Assembly: GCF_949987535.1 (NCBI RefSeq)
Contig: NC_080074.1
Location: 28,727,268-28,791,267, forward strand
Direction of reading: 5' to 3'
From: Balaenoptera acutorostrata
Lineage: Eukaryota > Chordata > Mammalia > Artiodactyla > Balaenopteridae
DNA length: 64,000 nt
Positions 10,451-22,243 of the stretch are shown here, in pieces (position 1 is the stretch's first letter; each line of letters opens with the position of its first letter). The notes beneath the pieces are model-generated. The model was not told the origin of the DNA. It saw only the letters and a program-made list of their open reading frames with translations, and made no database searches. The translations under genes were made by a program, and so were the position numbers.

Positions 10451-12839
10451 GAGTTCTTGGATCTTGTTTCTGGGAACTAGGAAATGAGAGAGGTAGTGGG
10501 GTTTTTTTATGAGGGAATTCTCTTCTCAGTGGCCTTGCTAAAAAGTTTGCCCCCCATACGATGAGATTTCAGGGGGAAAACAAAGAGCCATCTCTGTGTA
10601 CGTCAGAGCAGGCAAAGGAAACGTGCAGAAGGAGATGATGCTCTCAGGCAGTGTTTCCAGGATGATGGCAGCACAGGAGAAAAAGTGAAATGTGCAGGTA
10701 AGAGTAGGAGAAGGATGTGCTATGTGGGAAAGCAGCCATAATAATAACTATAACACTAATTTGGAAACTAGAACCAGGGTACAAAGTATACAGATAAAGC
10801 CAACGAAGCTCCAAGAATGAAAACCATTCAACAAGAGAAAGCAGAGTCACAGGAGATGTTTCACATGACAACTCAGAACAGGATGACTGACCAAGACAGC
10901 TGAACAAGTGCAAGGTGGAGAAACAGCCCAGACCTGGGCCTTTTGGCTCCTGAACTTGAGTCCACGCCTTGTGTCAGAAGAATTAGTGACCAAAGGAAAC
11001 TATCTTTGGTTTAAGTATAGAAGTAGGAATATACCTTATTTTATATTTAGCTGCATATGTTTAAGATCTTAATATGTCTGTAGTCAAAATCATAATGTAT
11101 TAGGTTCAATCCCTTGAAATTGCCAATATGTACTCATTTTTTACCTATAAAAACTACAGTTCCACATGATTCAAGCTAATTGATGTGAAGATGTTCTCAA
11201 GCAAACATTTTGGTTTTGTTTAAAAGTCCATGTTGGAGACCCAAGGAGAACTTTGGCCTTTACTAAGATTCCTACCTTCTCCTGGAGTTGGGGACTTATG
11301 AATTTAGTGCCATCTGGGGAAGTGACAATCCCTAGGTGTCCAGTCTGCCTCTGCCCTGGATGTGAGATGAAGTTGGAGAGAAAGAAAAGTTGCAGAATTG
11401 CACAGGCTGAGGGAGGTGGTTGTAGCTTTTGTACATGTTTGTTCCTTTTTATTGCTTTGCTTTTTATTTCCAACTCATTTGACTTTGGGTTCCAGATTTG
11501 TTTTTCTCTTCATAAACTAGATTTTGAAATTATTATCTGGCCCGTCTGTTTGCTTCTCTTAATGAAGTGTAAATTGGCTTGTTTTAAATTTCAGGTACTT
11601 TAGTTTTGATTCTACTGTTCATCTCCGTTTGACCATGGCAGTAAATTTTTTGCTGCAAAGAACAGAGAAGCCTTGCTGTTTAGAATCTTTTTCTTTAAAT
11701 CAGTGTGCGTTTGAGTATTAAAAAGAATTCTCAGTTTTTAATAGGTTTGATTTGCTTGCTTCTGATCTTAGGTTTTCTTTCTTTATTCTCTCATTCTTTC
11801 CTGTCCTGTGACCCCACATTTATGCTACCTTCATATTTCTTTTCATATTCCCTACTTCCACAAGGAACCCAAGATAAGCCCTATCTGTTCCTTTCTCAAA
11901 GGGGGAAAAAAAGAAGGTGGCTCTGGGATCAGGCTGATTCCTGTGGGCCCCTGGCATAAATGATCATGGTGCATTAGATAGTTACCCTTCAGTGGCCAAT
12001 CAATAATTATTGAGTGCCTAGCTTGTGCAGAATCCTGTACATACAGAAGTGTGGGTAATGATGGGAACATATTTCCTGGGAGACATTGAAATATTCATAG
12101 ACATGGACTTTCTTGCCATAATTGCTTTTGAGATCCATTTATAATGAACTCATATTTGGAATGGAAGGAAGCTTGAGACTCTCCCAAAAGTTTGATGCAA
12201 TGCTTTTTTAATGAATCTAACCATTATGAAGCTTGGCATTTATCTGTATATCCATCCACTGTGTACCACTGGCAGTGCCGTGCCAGTAAGGTATGCAGGT
12301 AACAGGTAGACAGTTGTTCTGGGTGTGGGGAAAGTTCTGCCCTACAGAATATTCTCTCCTCCCCTGACCTCTGTCATACTACTAAAATGCTTTCTTCTCA
12401 AAGATTACCTTAAAGATACCTTTTTCTACGTAGTATTTTATTACCTAGGAGAGATGCTTCTTACCTTCACATTAGACAGAGCAGCTGATCTGCTTCACAT
12501 GGCAGGAAACAAGGCCATGAGCAGCTATGACCCAGGACTATTTGACTTTGACATAATAGGAGTTGCTTGGGAAAGAGCTAAAAGAAAGGTCACCTTGAAC
12601 AGCTCTAAGGAAGGAAAAAAACATCAGGTCTCTCAACAACCAAGGGTTCTGAGAAGGAGGAACAGATGCCAAAGAAGGGAACTGAAGAAACACCACCGAA
12701 GCATCTTCTCTTGCTGCAATTTAGCTTTGGGCCAACCTGAGCAGAGAATTCGCAGCGATCAGTGGAGTAACTTGTTGGAGAGCCCGGGAAAGCTTTTATC
12801 AGCCATCTAGGTAGGGAGGTGCACATGGGGGCACCAACT
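10451..12839. other. Unassigned sequence containing a 161-codon open frame
   Basis: No repeat family is recognised in these 2.4 kb. The plus-strand frame 12325-12810 is open for 161 codons and is the longest ATG-initiated frame outside recognised repeats. Its predicted product is basic in its C-terminal half, shows no motif I know, and has no visible neighbouring exon. I treat it as a chance frame unless homology shows otherwise. Confidence 0.4.
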
Positions 12840-12915
12840 CATCCAGGTTTGCCTGGGACTTTCCTGGTTTTAACACTAAGCGACCCACATCCCCAGAATC
12901 CCCTCAGTCCCGGCG
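12840..12915 (+). repeat. MITE-like fossil, family 'M', fragment
   Basis: The sequence 'caggtttgcctgggactttcc' followed by 'tggttttaacac' matches the core of the repeat described at 4369-4478, in the opposite orientation. The match fades after about 60 nt. Confidence 0.4.
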
Positions 12916-14334
12916 TGCCCCTACTTCATACCCCATATACTGAGAATACCATCATCTTTCTCACAAATGATTTTTCTAGGAATTCTGCATGAACGTCAGT
13001 GTTATATGAGCTATGTCAAATAATGTGATTCAAACTCAAATCTTTCATTTCTTCCTGTATTTCTCTGAGTTTCTAGACCATCCTTGTAGGTTATACTGTC
13101 TTTTGTTTTTGTATAGCATTAGCCTTTCCTTCTGGGAGAACATACCTCACCCTTCCCCACTCCCCATAATTGTTTTCCTTTTTAATTTTAGAAACTGATT
13201 CATTCTAGGAATATCACCTCTTAAAGATATTGTTTGTTGCTATGTGAGCAGATTCTCTGAGGGCTCTAATAGGGGTTGTGAAGCTAAGAGATTTCAGAGG
13301 TGTCATTCTCATTAGAATCCAACAGTGGCCACCTACTTCTGTGTGGAGATAAGTGTGAAGTGTGTTGTGACTTCAGGAACATCAGGTCCTTGGTCCTAGG
13401 AGATAAGCAGTTAGTGATTTTCTCACAAGAAGCCTAGAATATTCCAAGATACACGGCACTTATAAAACATGTGCTTGCCTTTGTCCTGGCAAGTCTTTGT
13501 TTAAACTGTAGTTTACAGAAAGATATTAAATCATGGTTATAATCCTATATGTTTACGTGAATCTGTGGCAATATCATAAAATCTTTATAAACTTTATAAC
13601 TGGAGAATGTTTTTAAAAATTTTAAACCAGATTAAATAATTCACTAAAAAAAAAACACCTGGCTGAAACCTAATACATTCTACTACCTGAAAATATTTGT
13701 AATAAAATTTCATCCCATGCTAGTTTTTTGCTACAAGATAGTCAAGTAGTAATGTTCTTAGCAAGGAAAACAATGAAAACATTCATAAATTAGGATTTTG
13801 TTCATAAAGTCAGTCATTAACTCGATTAACGGAGAGAAAATGCATTGTTTTGTTTTAAGCTGAATTATAGTTAACACAAAAGTTGACAAAAAGTGGTACA
13901 AAACTCAGTCGGTTAAAAATGCATCCAATATTTCGAAACACAATTACTATTGAATAGAGGTCATCCAAAAGTAGAAAATTAGTATAAGACATTAGTTTAG
14001 GAACATTAGACATTACATAAACTCTTGGTAATGGGTACGTATGGAGGGTGAAAGGACTAGCCATAAGGTTTTGATTTGTCAGAATAGTCTACTGTTGTTG
14101 GTGTTTCTTAGCTGAGCACTTTTTTATTCAAATATTTGAATAGTGAGGATCCTAATAACTAAAGTTTATTGATTTCTGTATGAAATATGTAAAGTTTACT
14201 GTTTTGTTTTGTTTTTTAACATGTAAAATCTCATTTAAATCATCCCCAAATCATATGGAGTCAATACAGCTATAATTCCCTCACATCACATTGACGTCTT
14301 GAAGTCTAGATGGCACATGTAAAGGTACATATTG
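12916..14334. other. Unassigned AT-rich sequence
   Basis: About 1.4 kb without recognisable gene or repeat. A run of 10 A lies near 13647-13657, but no matching duplication was found around it. Confidence 0.5.
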
Positions 14335-14440
14335 TGTGGCCCACACCTTCTGAATTAGTGTCTCTGGAGGTAGGCCCAGGAAACCTTATTTTTAACAAGT
14401 TCTTAGATAATTTGCATGCCCTCAAATTGAAATACACATC
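14335..14440. repeat. hAT-type (MER-class) fossil fragment
   Basis: The motif order 'ccacaccttctgaattag', 'tctctggaggtaggcccagg', 'ttaacaagttc' matches the middle of a short non-autonomous hAT-Charlie element. A near copy occurs at 18095-18165. Confidence 0.5.
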
Positions 14441-16411
14441 TAATAATTAAACGTTTGTTATCACCGTTAATGGTATTATTCCCCTCTAGTGACTTCCCAG
14501 AATTAGGCAATACCTCGTTCTCATTTTTAGCCAGAGCAGATACACTCATTTCCCGTGATAGAACTCATACAAAACTGGAACGTATGAAGTAAGCAAGTTA
14601 AACCCCTCTGTACTAATACAAGTACCTCATAAACTTTAGTGACCATTAAGGAAACAAAGTGTTTTTGTTCATGGTCTTCACACATTTTATACAGTTAGAG
14701 TGGCCACAATCAGAACACAGTAGGGGAGAGAGAGAGAGGGAGGGATCAGTTTTGATTCACGATCTCCTCCTAGAAATGCCATTCCTGGTAAAGTTTATGA
14801 AGAAGTGGACACTGAATTGCATGAGTATCTTTGTAAGAATATCATCTAGAAAGTTCATTTAAAGACAAGAAACACATGGTGCTAAAGAGAGCTCAAGAGC
14901 AGATGCAGTGGAGAGACTGGTAAATGTAAGGTCAGAGAGTTTTGGCAGAAAAACATGTTCCTTTATGTGGGTTGGAGAAGTCAAGCAAGTATTTTGAAAC
15001 CAGGGTTTTGAGAAATATTTCATAGTGTGGAATAAATTTCTTTTTTAAAAAACTGAAGTAAATATTTACTGGCCATTTTTTTCCCCAAACATAAATTTAC
15101 TGTCATATAAGCCTGAACTTCCAAACTTGAATTTCTGGACATACCAATGAGGGTGAAAGTATATTTTGTTCAACATGGCCTATTAGGAATTGCCGCCTCT
15201 CCTTATATTGCCTTCTGTAGAGCAAAATCCACTGCTTACCTGCCTCTCTCCTTCTTCATTCCTCCTGCCAACCTGTTTTTCCTCATTTCTTTTTCTTCTT
15301 GTTCTTTGTCCCCTCTCCCCTCCCCTCTCTCTCCCACATTTTTTTGTTTGGTTCATCTCTCTGAATCTCACCCTCTCTCCAGTCATGTGTCAATCCCCCG
15401 TCTCGTCTTCCCAGCCACTCCAGCCAGCAGTAATTTCTCCTTTTCCTGACTTATATTACCAAATGTCTATGCCAAAGACTTTGGCTCATGGATATTCTAA
15501 CTCGTAGTGTTGTCCAATTGTATTTTATGTCTAAGTCCAGTTCCCTCAACTAGATCCTAAATGTTTGAGGCCTAGGAAGAGAATGTTATTTTACTTTTAC
15601 ATTTCCAACAGGGTACATAACCAATGTTCAATAAATATACAGTATTTTGAATCACATTGAATTTTTTCCCACTTTCCCAGTCAAACGTATTTCCTTCCTA
15701 TGCTTACCCAGCCATGCTAATTTTCACCTGTAAATCCTTTGATAGGCTGAGGGAGAAAAACGGAGTTAACAATCACAATCAAGTTATTCATTTGTGGAAA
15801 GCAAAGTGTTAAAGAATATTATTATCTCCCACCAAAGAATAAAAAATAACTAAGAAATTGAATTTAGACTGAAAATTTGTTCACAGTTCATACAAGAAAA
15901 ATGAAGACAGTTATATTTCAACTAATGTTGACAAGTTGGATGGCAATAGACATTAGTCAGCAGATAGATCCCAGATACTACCTAGGGAAGCTACAGGATA
16001 AGCAGTATAAATTTCACCTCTAAGAAGTAGCCATGTGAAATGAAGAAATAACTTTAAGTTATAAAAATCCCTTTCCTAGTTAATTTGATCATTGCTTATG
16101 TTTGATATGAAGACTTTTTACGTAATTGTTGGGCGTTGTATACTGACATTAGCCATATTGTGGAACATGATCTGTAGGATTTTTCCACTGATAGTCAAAT
16201 AGTTCATTTTAATAACAATAAAGTGTTCCCAAAGGAGAGTAGAGTCCCACAGACAGTGATGACAGCCAAAGGACAAGTAGTCAGCAGGCTTCAGGTGACC
16301 TTACTGAGTGAGTATAAGATTTTAGTAGAAAACAGGTATTCAATAAACATTAGAAACATATGAGATGAGATTTGTTCATGATTCATTTCCCAGTGTTATG
16401 AGAAGAGGATG
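14441..16411. other. Unassigned sequence with a pyrimidine-rich tract
   Basis: A C/T-rich stretch occupies about 15240-15440. It opens long frames on both strands purely through its composition. Positions 15540-15640 end 'ccaatgttcaataaatat', which is L2-like but weak. No gene seen. Confidence 0.5.
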
Positions 16412-16585
16412 ATCTGGGGTATAGGGAAGCTTTAATTCAAGTCCCATTTCTTTGCTTTCTGGCTGTGAGACCTTGGACACAATACTTAATGCATTTGAAT
16501 GTTAATTTCCTCATCTGCAAAATATATGTAAAATGTTTCAATGGGTTTTTGAAAGTTACGTGAGAAAAATCTGTAAGTGCTTGGC
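16412..16585 (+). repeat. MIR SINE fossil
   Basis: Sense MIR motifs appear in order: 'ggctgtgagaccttgg', 'atttcctcatctgcaaaat', and 'gtaagtgcttggc'. Confidence 0.7.
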
Positions 16586-16760
16586 AAAAAAAAAATTTGC
16601 AGGTGCTTTTTGAATGATGTCATTTGTACCTCAGTTTCCCCATATTACACAGGATAGGCCTGCATAGATGTTATAAAACAAAGATAATTAAAATTTACAA
16701 TGTGAGACTCAGAGATCAAGAGAGATGACTTGAGCATTAAGAATTAATCTATGAATTGAA

Positions 16761-16820
16761 TCTGAAAAATTTTGCTTTCTATGTATGTCTGTATCTGAAA
16801 AATTGTGCTTTCTATGTATG
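16761..16820. repeat. 33-bp-period tandem duplication
   Basis: The 27-nt units at 16761-16787 and 16794-16820 differ at one base and are separated by 6 nt. This is a small local duplication with no recognised function. Confidence 0.9.
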
Positions 16821-17110
16821 CTTTCAATGCAACTAACATTAGCTATTTACTCTGTGAAAAATGGCCACAATTAACACGTAGGTCTACAACACAGACCCAC
16901 AATAAGGCAGGCTGAGGGCCACTAATAGCCCAGTGTGCTCATGTGTGGGAAGCTTGGTGGAAAGCACAGTGGGTAGCTGCCCACAGTGGGCAGCAGTGGT
17001 ACAGAATCCTCCCCAAACCAGCTACAGCAGGGCACATGCAGCTCTGGAGTCAGGATTGTCCTAGAGTTGTGGACTGGCCAGATGACACCTAGCCACCGTT
17101 CACCTTTTCT

Positions 17111-17325
17111 TTAGCATTTACTGCATGTAGGCATTGTGCTTTACATCTATTTTCTCATTTAATCTGCTCAAGAGGCCCATGAGGTAGGTATTACTAGTAT
17201 CTTCAACTTACAGATGAGTAAACTGAGGCACAGAGAGGTTATGTAGCTGGTGCTAAGGCACACACCTAGGAAACCACTGGTAAGAGTCCAGCTCAGGCCA
17301 TCTGCATCCACAGGCTGCTCTCTTA
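17111..17325 (-). repeat. MIR SINE fossil
   Basis: The plus strand reads 'cccatgaggtaggtattact' followed by 'agatgagtaaactgaggcac' and 'agagaggttatgtagctgg', the reverse of the MIR body. It is nearly full length. Confidence 0.85.
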
Positions 17326-17675
17326 AATCCTTCTGAAAGGAAAACACATTAGATACCTTTACATGAACACCAGGAGAGGTATGTCCAGGATCTGGGACGG
17401 GATGATGGAGGTATGAAGGGAAGGGCCGTTTGGTCATATGGCCCTGTGTGATTTCGTCAGTCTGGTACGCTGCCTAAATGGCATGGAATCTGCTTCCAGA
17501 CAGATGCTGGGTGAGAAGTCTGGCAATAAGAACGGCTGTACATGCTGTGTGTCCCAGCGACGGGGTGGGTTGTCTATTTCCAGGGCCTGGGAGCTGCTCT
17601 CCCCAACTTGACCCAGATAAGTGCCAGATATGGGAGCACAGGTGCAAGATCAACTGGTCTGCTTCTTGGGTGGAA

Positions 17676-17714
17676 TTTTCCTGCTTAAAAAAAAAAAAAA
17701 AAAGTGCAGGAAAA
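17676..17714. repeat. A17 tract between 9-bp inverted arms
   Basis: The arms ttttcctgc (17676-17684) and gcaggaaaa (17706-17714) flank a run of 17 A. The structure is probably fortuitous. Confidence 0.85.
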
Positions 17715-17964
17715 CAACAGCTTCCTATGACCTCATTCTGCTTAAAATTCCTGGATATGTCTCTGTTTCCCTTCTGGTTCCAGACTTTTTCTTACTTACT
17801 TTTATAGTAAATTCAGCTTCTTTAAAAGGAAACAAATATCAGCTTCTTAAAGAAGTGGCATTGATTTTTTTTTCCAGAATATTTTGAACTACAGAGCCAA
17901 AGAATCTTATTTAATTGATCCCTAATTAAGTTTTTTCCCCTAGATGGTCAGTCTTTCCTGAGAA

Positions 17965-18205
17965 AGTGGTTCATACACTTTCTGCATTAGAATCACTGGG
18001 CATGTTCATTAAATTGGGCTTTCATTTATCAAAGCTATTTACTGAGTATGTACTCTATGACAGGTGTTATGTTACATGTTGATTTGTGGTCCTCTCCCCA
18101 CACCTTCTGAATTAGTATCTCTGGAGGTGAGTCCAGGAATCCTCATTTTTAACAAGTTTCCAGATAAATTTTATGCCCTCAAAACTTTGAATACCACTAT
18201 CCTAT
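17965..18205. repeat. hAT-type fossil in two parts
   Basis: Positions 17965-18018 ('gtggttcatacactttctgc') and 18083-18205 ('acaccttctgaattag') look like the start and the rest of one MER5/MER20-like element. Between them lies a short MIR-like segment ('tttactgagtatgtactct'). Confidence 0.45.
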
Positions 18206-18652
18206 ATTATAAACTCTTCAAATATAAGGCTTGGGGTTTTATGTAACTTTGTTTCTAGCCCCTAACAGATTGCCTGGCATGATGGTGTTGATGTGTGATT
18301 GGTTACAATTCAATGAAGAAATGAATTTCTAAATTCACTGCCTAGAGTGACATAGGAAGGTCAAACCTATCATTTATTCTTGTTCATATGTTTATGATTT
18401 TTAATTTGCTGGTCCTGAACCTAGCTACCCTGACACCTGTAAGTCAAGAATCTGTTTATTTCAGAGTTCTGATTTTTATTTTGTCCTGGAGGGTATTAAT
18501 CATTGGATTATGTGTTTCTTTATTGGGATATTCACAAAATCCCCTTTGCTTTATTATTGAAAAATCAAAGAATGTCAAATTTGAGTAGACTTTAAAAGAT
18601 AAGTATGCCAACCTCTCATCAAGTACTTAAATTCTCCCCGTAGTATACTCTC

Positions 18653-19010
18653 TGCATTAGGCAGAATAGGGTCACTGTTTTAACAAATAACCTCAAAATT
18701 TCACTGGCTTCATCACAATGAAGTTTATTTCTCACTCATGATTTATTCCAATGCAGATATCAGAAGGAGGCTGTGTCATTCAGGGACCCAGGCTCCTTCC
18801 ATCTTTTGGCTCTGTTCTCAGAAAACCAAGGTCTTCCTCCTGTTAGCCAGCAGATGGGGCAAGGGTATGAGGATCCCATGGGGGTTGAAAGGGCAGCCCA
18901 ATATGGCATGTACCACTTTCACTCACATTTCATCAGCCAGAGCTCAGCCACTGGCCCACACCTAACTGCAGAGGAGACTGGCACATGCAGTCAAAGTGGA
19001 TGATCAGATG
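18653..19010 (-). repeat. ERVL-MaLR (MLT1-like) LTR fossil
   Basis: Read in reverse, the segment has the MLT1-style end: an A-rich region with 'aataaactt', then 'aagccagtgaaattttgagg'. The plus strand also carries 'cattcagggacccaggctcc'. It is an old solo LTR-type relic without coding sequence. Confidence 0.55.
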
Positions 19011-19790
19011 CCCTCTGCCTTAGCCTCCAAGTAGTTATATGGCCTCCCTACAATTCTTCCAGTGACAGAGAACTCACTACTCTTTGAGTAGTGAGTCAAA
19101 CATATCATCTTTAAACATCCCAGACAGAGTTCTTTCATTGAGTTACCGTATATTTTGCTGCATTGGCAAGATTACATAGTACTTAAGAGCGTGGTCTGTG
19201 GAATCAGACTGCTTGAGTTTGTATCCAGACCCCATCAATCTTGGCCAGTTATTCATTTCTCAGAGTCTGTTTTCTCGTAAATTAATCCATGTATTTCCTG
19301 GCTTGTGCCTAATATGTAACAAATTCTCAATAAATGTTAGTTGTTAATACTTGGTATATTGTTCCTTGTTCCACCTCTGTCCTCACAGGTATACATCCTT
19401 GTCCTTGGATACTTAAAGGTATCTCTGCCCCTATTCTGAGTATCTTCCAGAATCTTCAGCTGTTCCTCACATGACCTCGTTTAACATTCCTTCTCCATCA
19501 TGGTCACTCTAGATTCTAGTATGCTCTGATTAGGGAAAAGAGCAGCAAAACTATAACCTTCTTATTTTTAGCTGCTATACATCTATTTATGTAGCCTAAG
19601 ATCACGTTAGTTTTTTTAGCCACCACTTCACCCAGCTGATACATATTGATCTTATTTTCTACTAAAATGTTTAAAATTTACATAAATGTAATTGCTGAGC
19701 CAAGTCTCCTTCATTGTTGTAGCCTTTTTTGGTTTCAAGAGAAGATTCTTATATTAATAGCTATAAACTTCTAGTATATTCTATTTGATC
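19011..19790 (-). repeat. CR1/L3 LINE fossil, antisense, split by a MIR
   Basis: Phrases typical of antisense CR1/L3 occur in order: 'gtgacagagaactcactac', 'ttcagctgttcctcacatg', 'cctaagatcacgttag' followed by 'tttttttagccacc', and 'gagccaagtctcc'. A sense MIR (19171-19350) separates the two parts. The family is ancient, and no reading frame survives. Confidence 0.6.
19171..19350 (+). repeat. MIR SINE inside CR1/L3
   Basis: Sense MIR motifs: 'tacttaagagcgtggtctgt', 'ggaatcagactgcttgag', and the 3' end 'tctcaataaatgttagttg'. Confidence 0.75.
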
Positions 19791-20573
19791 TTCTGTTTTC
19801 AATCTAAAAGGAAGACTTACTGCAACCTTGGGGCTCTTCTGCTACCTAACAGTGGTTAATACAATTTATTCAACACACAAGGAGAGTGAGTAAGACTCAC
19901 CTGTTAGTGTACATTTCTTTTGGCCCAGAGTATCAAGAAAAGTCCACTAACACCAAGGATATTTACTAAGCTGGTGTTTAGGTCTTTCCCCCCTACTATT
20001 CTTGAAAAGTTAAAAGAAAAAGAGAAGACAAAACACCAGCTCATCTTTTCTTGGCATGAAGACTCACCACTGTATTAATCCAAATTTCTTTGGCCTTTTC
20101 TTCTTTGTGGGCAAGAGTTTCTCTGTGTGTTGTCACGTCATGTGGGTCTGGGGAAGGATAAGAAGGAAGCAAAAGATGGGGTGGGATAAGCAGGCAGATA
20201 TTGCAGATGCCACTTCAGGTAAGCTGGACCCAGCAGGCCCCTTGGTGGCCCTGATGGCTTCTTGCAAACCTGTGATTCTAAGACTCTGTGTCATAAATAA
20301 GTGGATTCCAGCTCCAGAAGTCTCAGTGTACCAACCTGGAAAATGGGAACATTCTGGTTTTTGAAATTCTTGTTCTAAGTACTTTCTCTTTGGATCAAGA
20401 ATGATCTTTCTTCTTAATAGCTCCTCTGTGATCAATACTCCTGCAGTCACCCTCTTCATTACTGTGAAAGCTTGACCTTGGAGCTTAATCCATCAAGCTC
20501 CCTAGTCTTCTTTACTAAAGTCAATCTTTGGTAATGACTTATTTGAGACTGGTACACTGGCCTTTTCTGTAAT
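19791..20573. other. Unassigned sequence
   Basis: Overlapping open frames of about 100 codons occur on both strands at 20056-20459. They have no motif I recognise, and opposite-strand openness argues against coding. Confidence 0.45.
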
Positions 20574-20775
20574 AATAGCAGCAACAATAATAGTAATACA
20601 ATAGCTAGCATTGATTGAGCACATACTCTGTGTGAGGAACATACTATGGGGTAGGTATTATATTATTAATCACATGTTATAGAAGAGGAAATTGATACAT
20701 AGACAATTTAAGTTGCCCATGGTTACATAGCAGGAGAGCCAGTTAAATAGGCTCTCCAACTGTAGAGTGCAAACT
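20574..20775 (-). repeat. MIR SINE fossil
   Basis: The reverse MIR pattern is visible: 'cattgattgagcacatactc', 'tagaagaggaaattgataca', 'ttgcccatggttacatagc'. Confidence 0.65.
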
Positions 20776-21010
20776 ACCACTCACAAATGAACAAAGGCCC
20801 TGCCATTCACTCCCAGACGGCTCAGCTGCCAGACTGCCACAGTCAAGTCTCAGACCACACATAACCATGCCCTTTTGTGGACACTGTTCGCTAATTTACC
20901 TGACTTTTGATATATCATGCGTCAAAATAGTGTCTATTAACCCAGTGGTAGGTAAGAAGCTAAAATGGTACTTTGGTGTAATTTCAAAATGCTCAGCATC
21001 AAGTGCTGGG

Positions 21011-21210
21011 NNNNNNNNNNNNNNNNNNNNNNNNNNNNNNNNNNNNNNNNNNNNNNNNNNNNNNNNNNNNNNNNNNNNNNNNNNNNNNNNNNNNNNNNNN
21101 NNNNNNNNNNNNNNNNNNNNNNNNNNNNNNNNNNNNNNNNNNNNNNNNNNNNNNNNNNNNNNNNNNNNNNNNNNNNNNNNNNNNNNNNNNNNNNNNNNNN
21201 NNNNNNNNNN
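21011..21210. other. Assembly gap of 200 N
   Basis: Exactly 200 undetermined bases, a typical placeholder size, so the true length is unknown. Any open frame crossing it is meaningless. A CHR SINE begins 86 bp after the gap. Confidence 1.
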
Positions 21211-21295
21211 GATACATTCTCCTTTGCTCTGTAGGAGCCAAGGACTCAGAGTTGAATTTAAATTAAACCAAAAGAGATCATCAAACTCTGAAGAA

Positions 21296-21597
21296 GGGCT
21301 TCCCTGGTGGCGCAGTGGTTGAGAGTCTGCCTGCCGGTGCAGGGGACACGGGTTCGAGCCCTGGTCCGGGAGGATCCCGCATGCCGCGGAGCGACTGGGC
21401 CCGTGAGCCACGGCTGCTGAGCCTGCGCGTCTGGAGCCTGTTCTCCGCAGCGGGAGAGGCCGCGGTGGTGAGAGGCCCGCGCACCGTGATGAAGGTGGCC
21501 CCCGCTCGCCGCAACTGGAGAAAGCCCTCGCACAGAAGCGAAGACCCAACAGAACCAAAAATAAATAAATAATTTAAAAAAAATTTAAAAAAAAAAA
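21296..21597 (+). mobile_element. CHR SINE, short internal form ('gggcttccctgg')
   Basis: A box 21308-21318 and B box 21351-21361 are intact. The body reads 'gagcgactgggcccgtgag' and lacks two of the internal 'ccacaactactgagcc' units found in the copy at 2407. Target duplications aaactctgaagaa lie at 21283-21295 and 21598-21610. The long A-rich tail and high GC suggest a relatively young copy. Five-plus overlapping open frames here are SINE artefacts. Confidence 0.95.
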
Positions 21598-21780
21598 AAA
21601 CTCTGAAGAAAGCCTAGTATATAAGAATCTGTTTATAAAGATCAAGAAGAACTGCTATATTGCAGAGATACCAAGGGTTTGGTAGAATTCAGTTCAATTT
21701 ATAGGCAATCATTAATTATTTACTACAAATAAGCCATTTGTTTCAGCTAAGAATGATCTATCCTGCCTTTAAAGCAAATT

Positions 21781-21846
21781 TGGAGAAGAAGGGGAAGGAG
21801 GAGGGGAGGAGGAAGGAGGGAAAAAGGAGGAGGGAAAATGAGAAGA
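21781..21846 (+). repeat. Polypurine tract (GGA-rich)
   Basis: About 66 nt are almost pure A/G, with repeated 'ggagg' and 'gaagg' motifs. The complementary strand is polypyrimidine. Such tracts can adopt triplex or G-quadruplex forms, which is inference here. Confidence 0.85.
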
Positions 21847-22049
21847 CAGTGGTGATGGTGATGGCATCACCCGTTAAGGAATCAAAAAGTGGACTGTTAG
21901 TCCTCTCCCACCCGCAGCCCCCCAGTCTCAGGTGCTGTCCCACTTTGATATTCACTAAGGCAGAGGCACATAGGACAGCAAGACCCTCCTAAGTGCCTGC
22001 TGCAGCAATATTACGAAGAGCCATCCCTCCCTGAGGTATTAGATGGGAA

Positions 22050-22243
22050 CTAACATTTACTGGGCTCTTTGGCACTTTATGTGCCTTAGATGCATGGTTT
22101 TGTTTAATTCTCAAACAAGCTTATGAGAGGGTAATGTTATTCCCATTTGTATAGATTAAGTGCAAGAGGTTGAGAAACTTGCCCCAAATCACATAGCTAA
22201 CACCAGGAGCTGGCTTTCAAATCTGCATCTGGATTGCTATGCC
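22050..22243 (-). repeat. MIR SINE fossil
   Basis: The reverse MIR body reads 'taacatttactgggctcttt', 'gtttaattctcaaacaagc', 'aacttgccccaaatcacat'. Confidence 0.75.

Noticed and set aside
13647..13657. A10 run as the tail of a retrocopy
   Set aside because: No target duplication or poly(A) signal was found in a consistent position.
15183..15507. Overlapping frames of 67-105 codons on both strands
   Set aside because: Explained by a pyrimidine-rich tract, with Ser/Pro/Leu-rich or Arg/Glu-rich predicted products.
20867..21558. Open frames of up to 220 codons on both strands
   Set aside because: They run through 200 undetermined bases and then into a CHR SINE.
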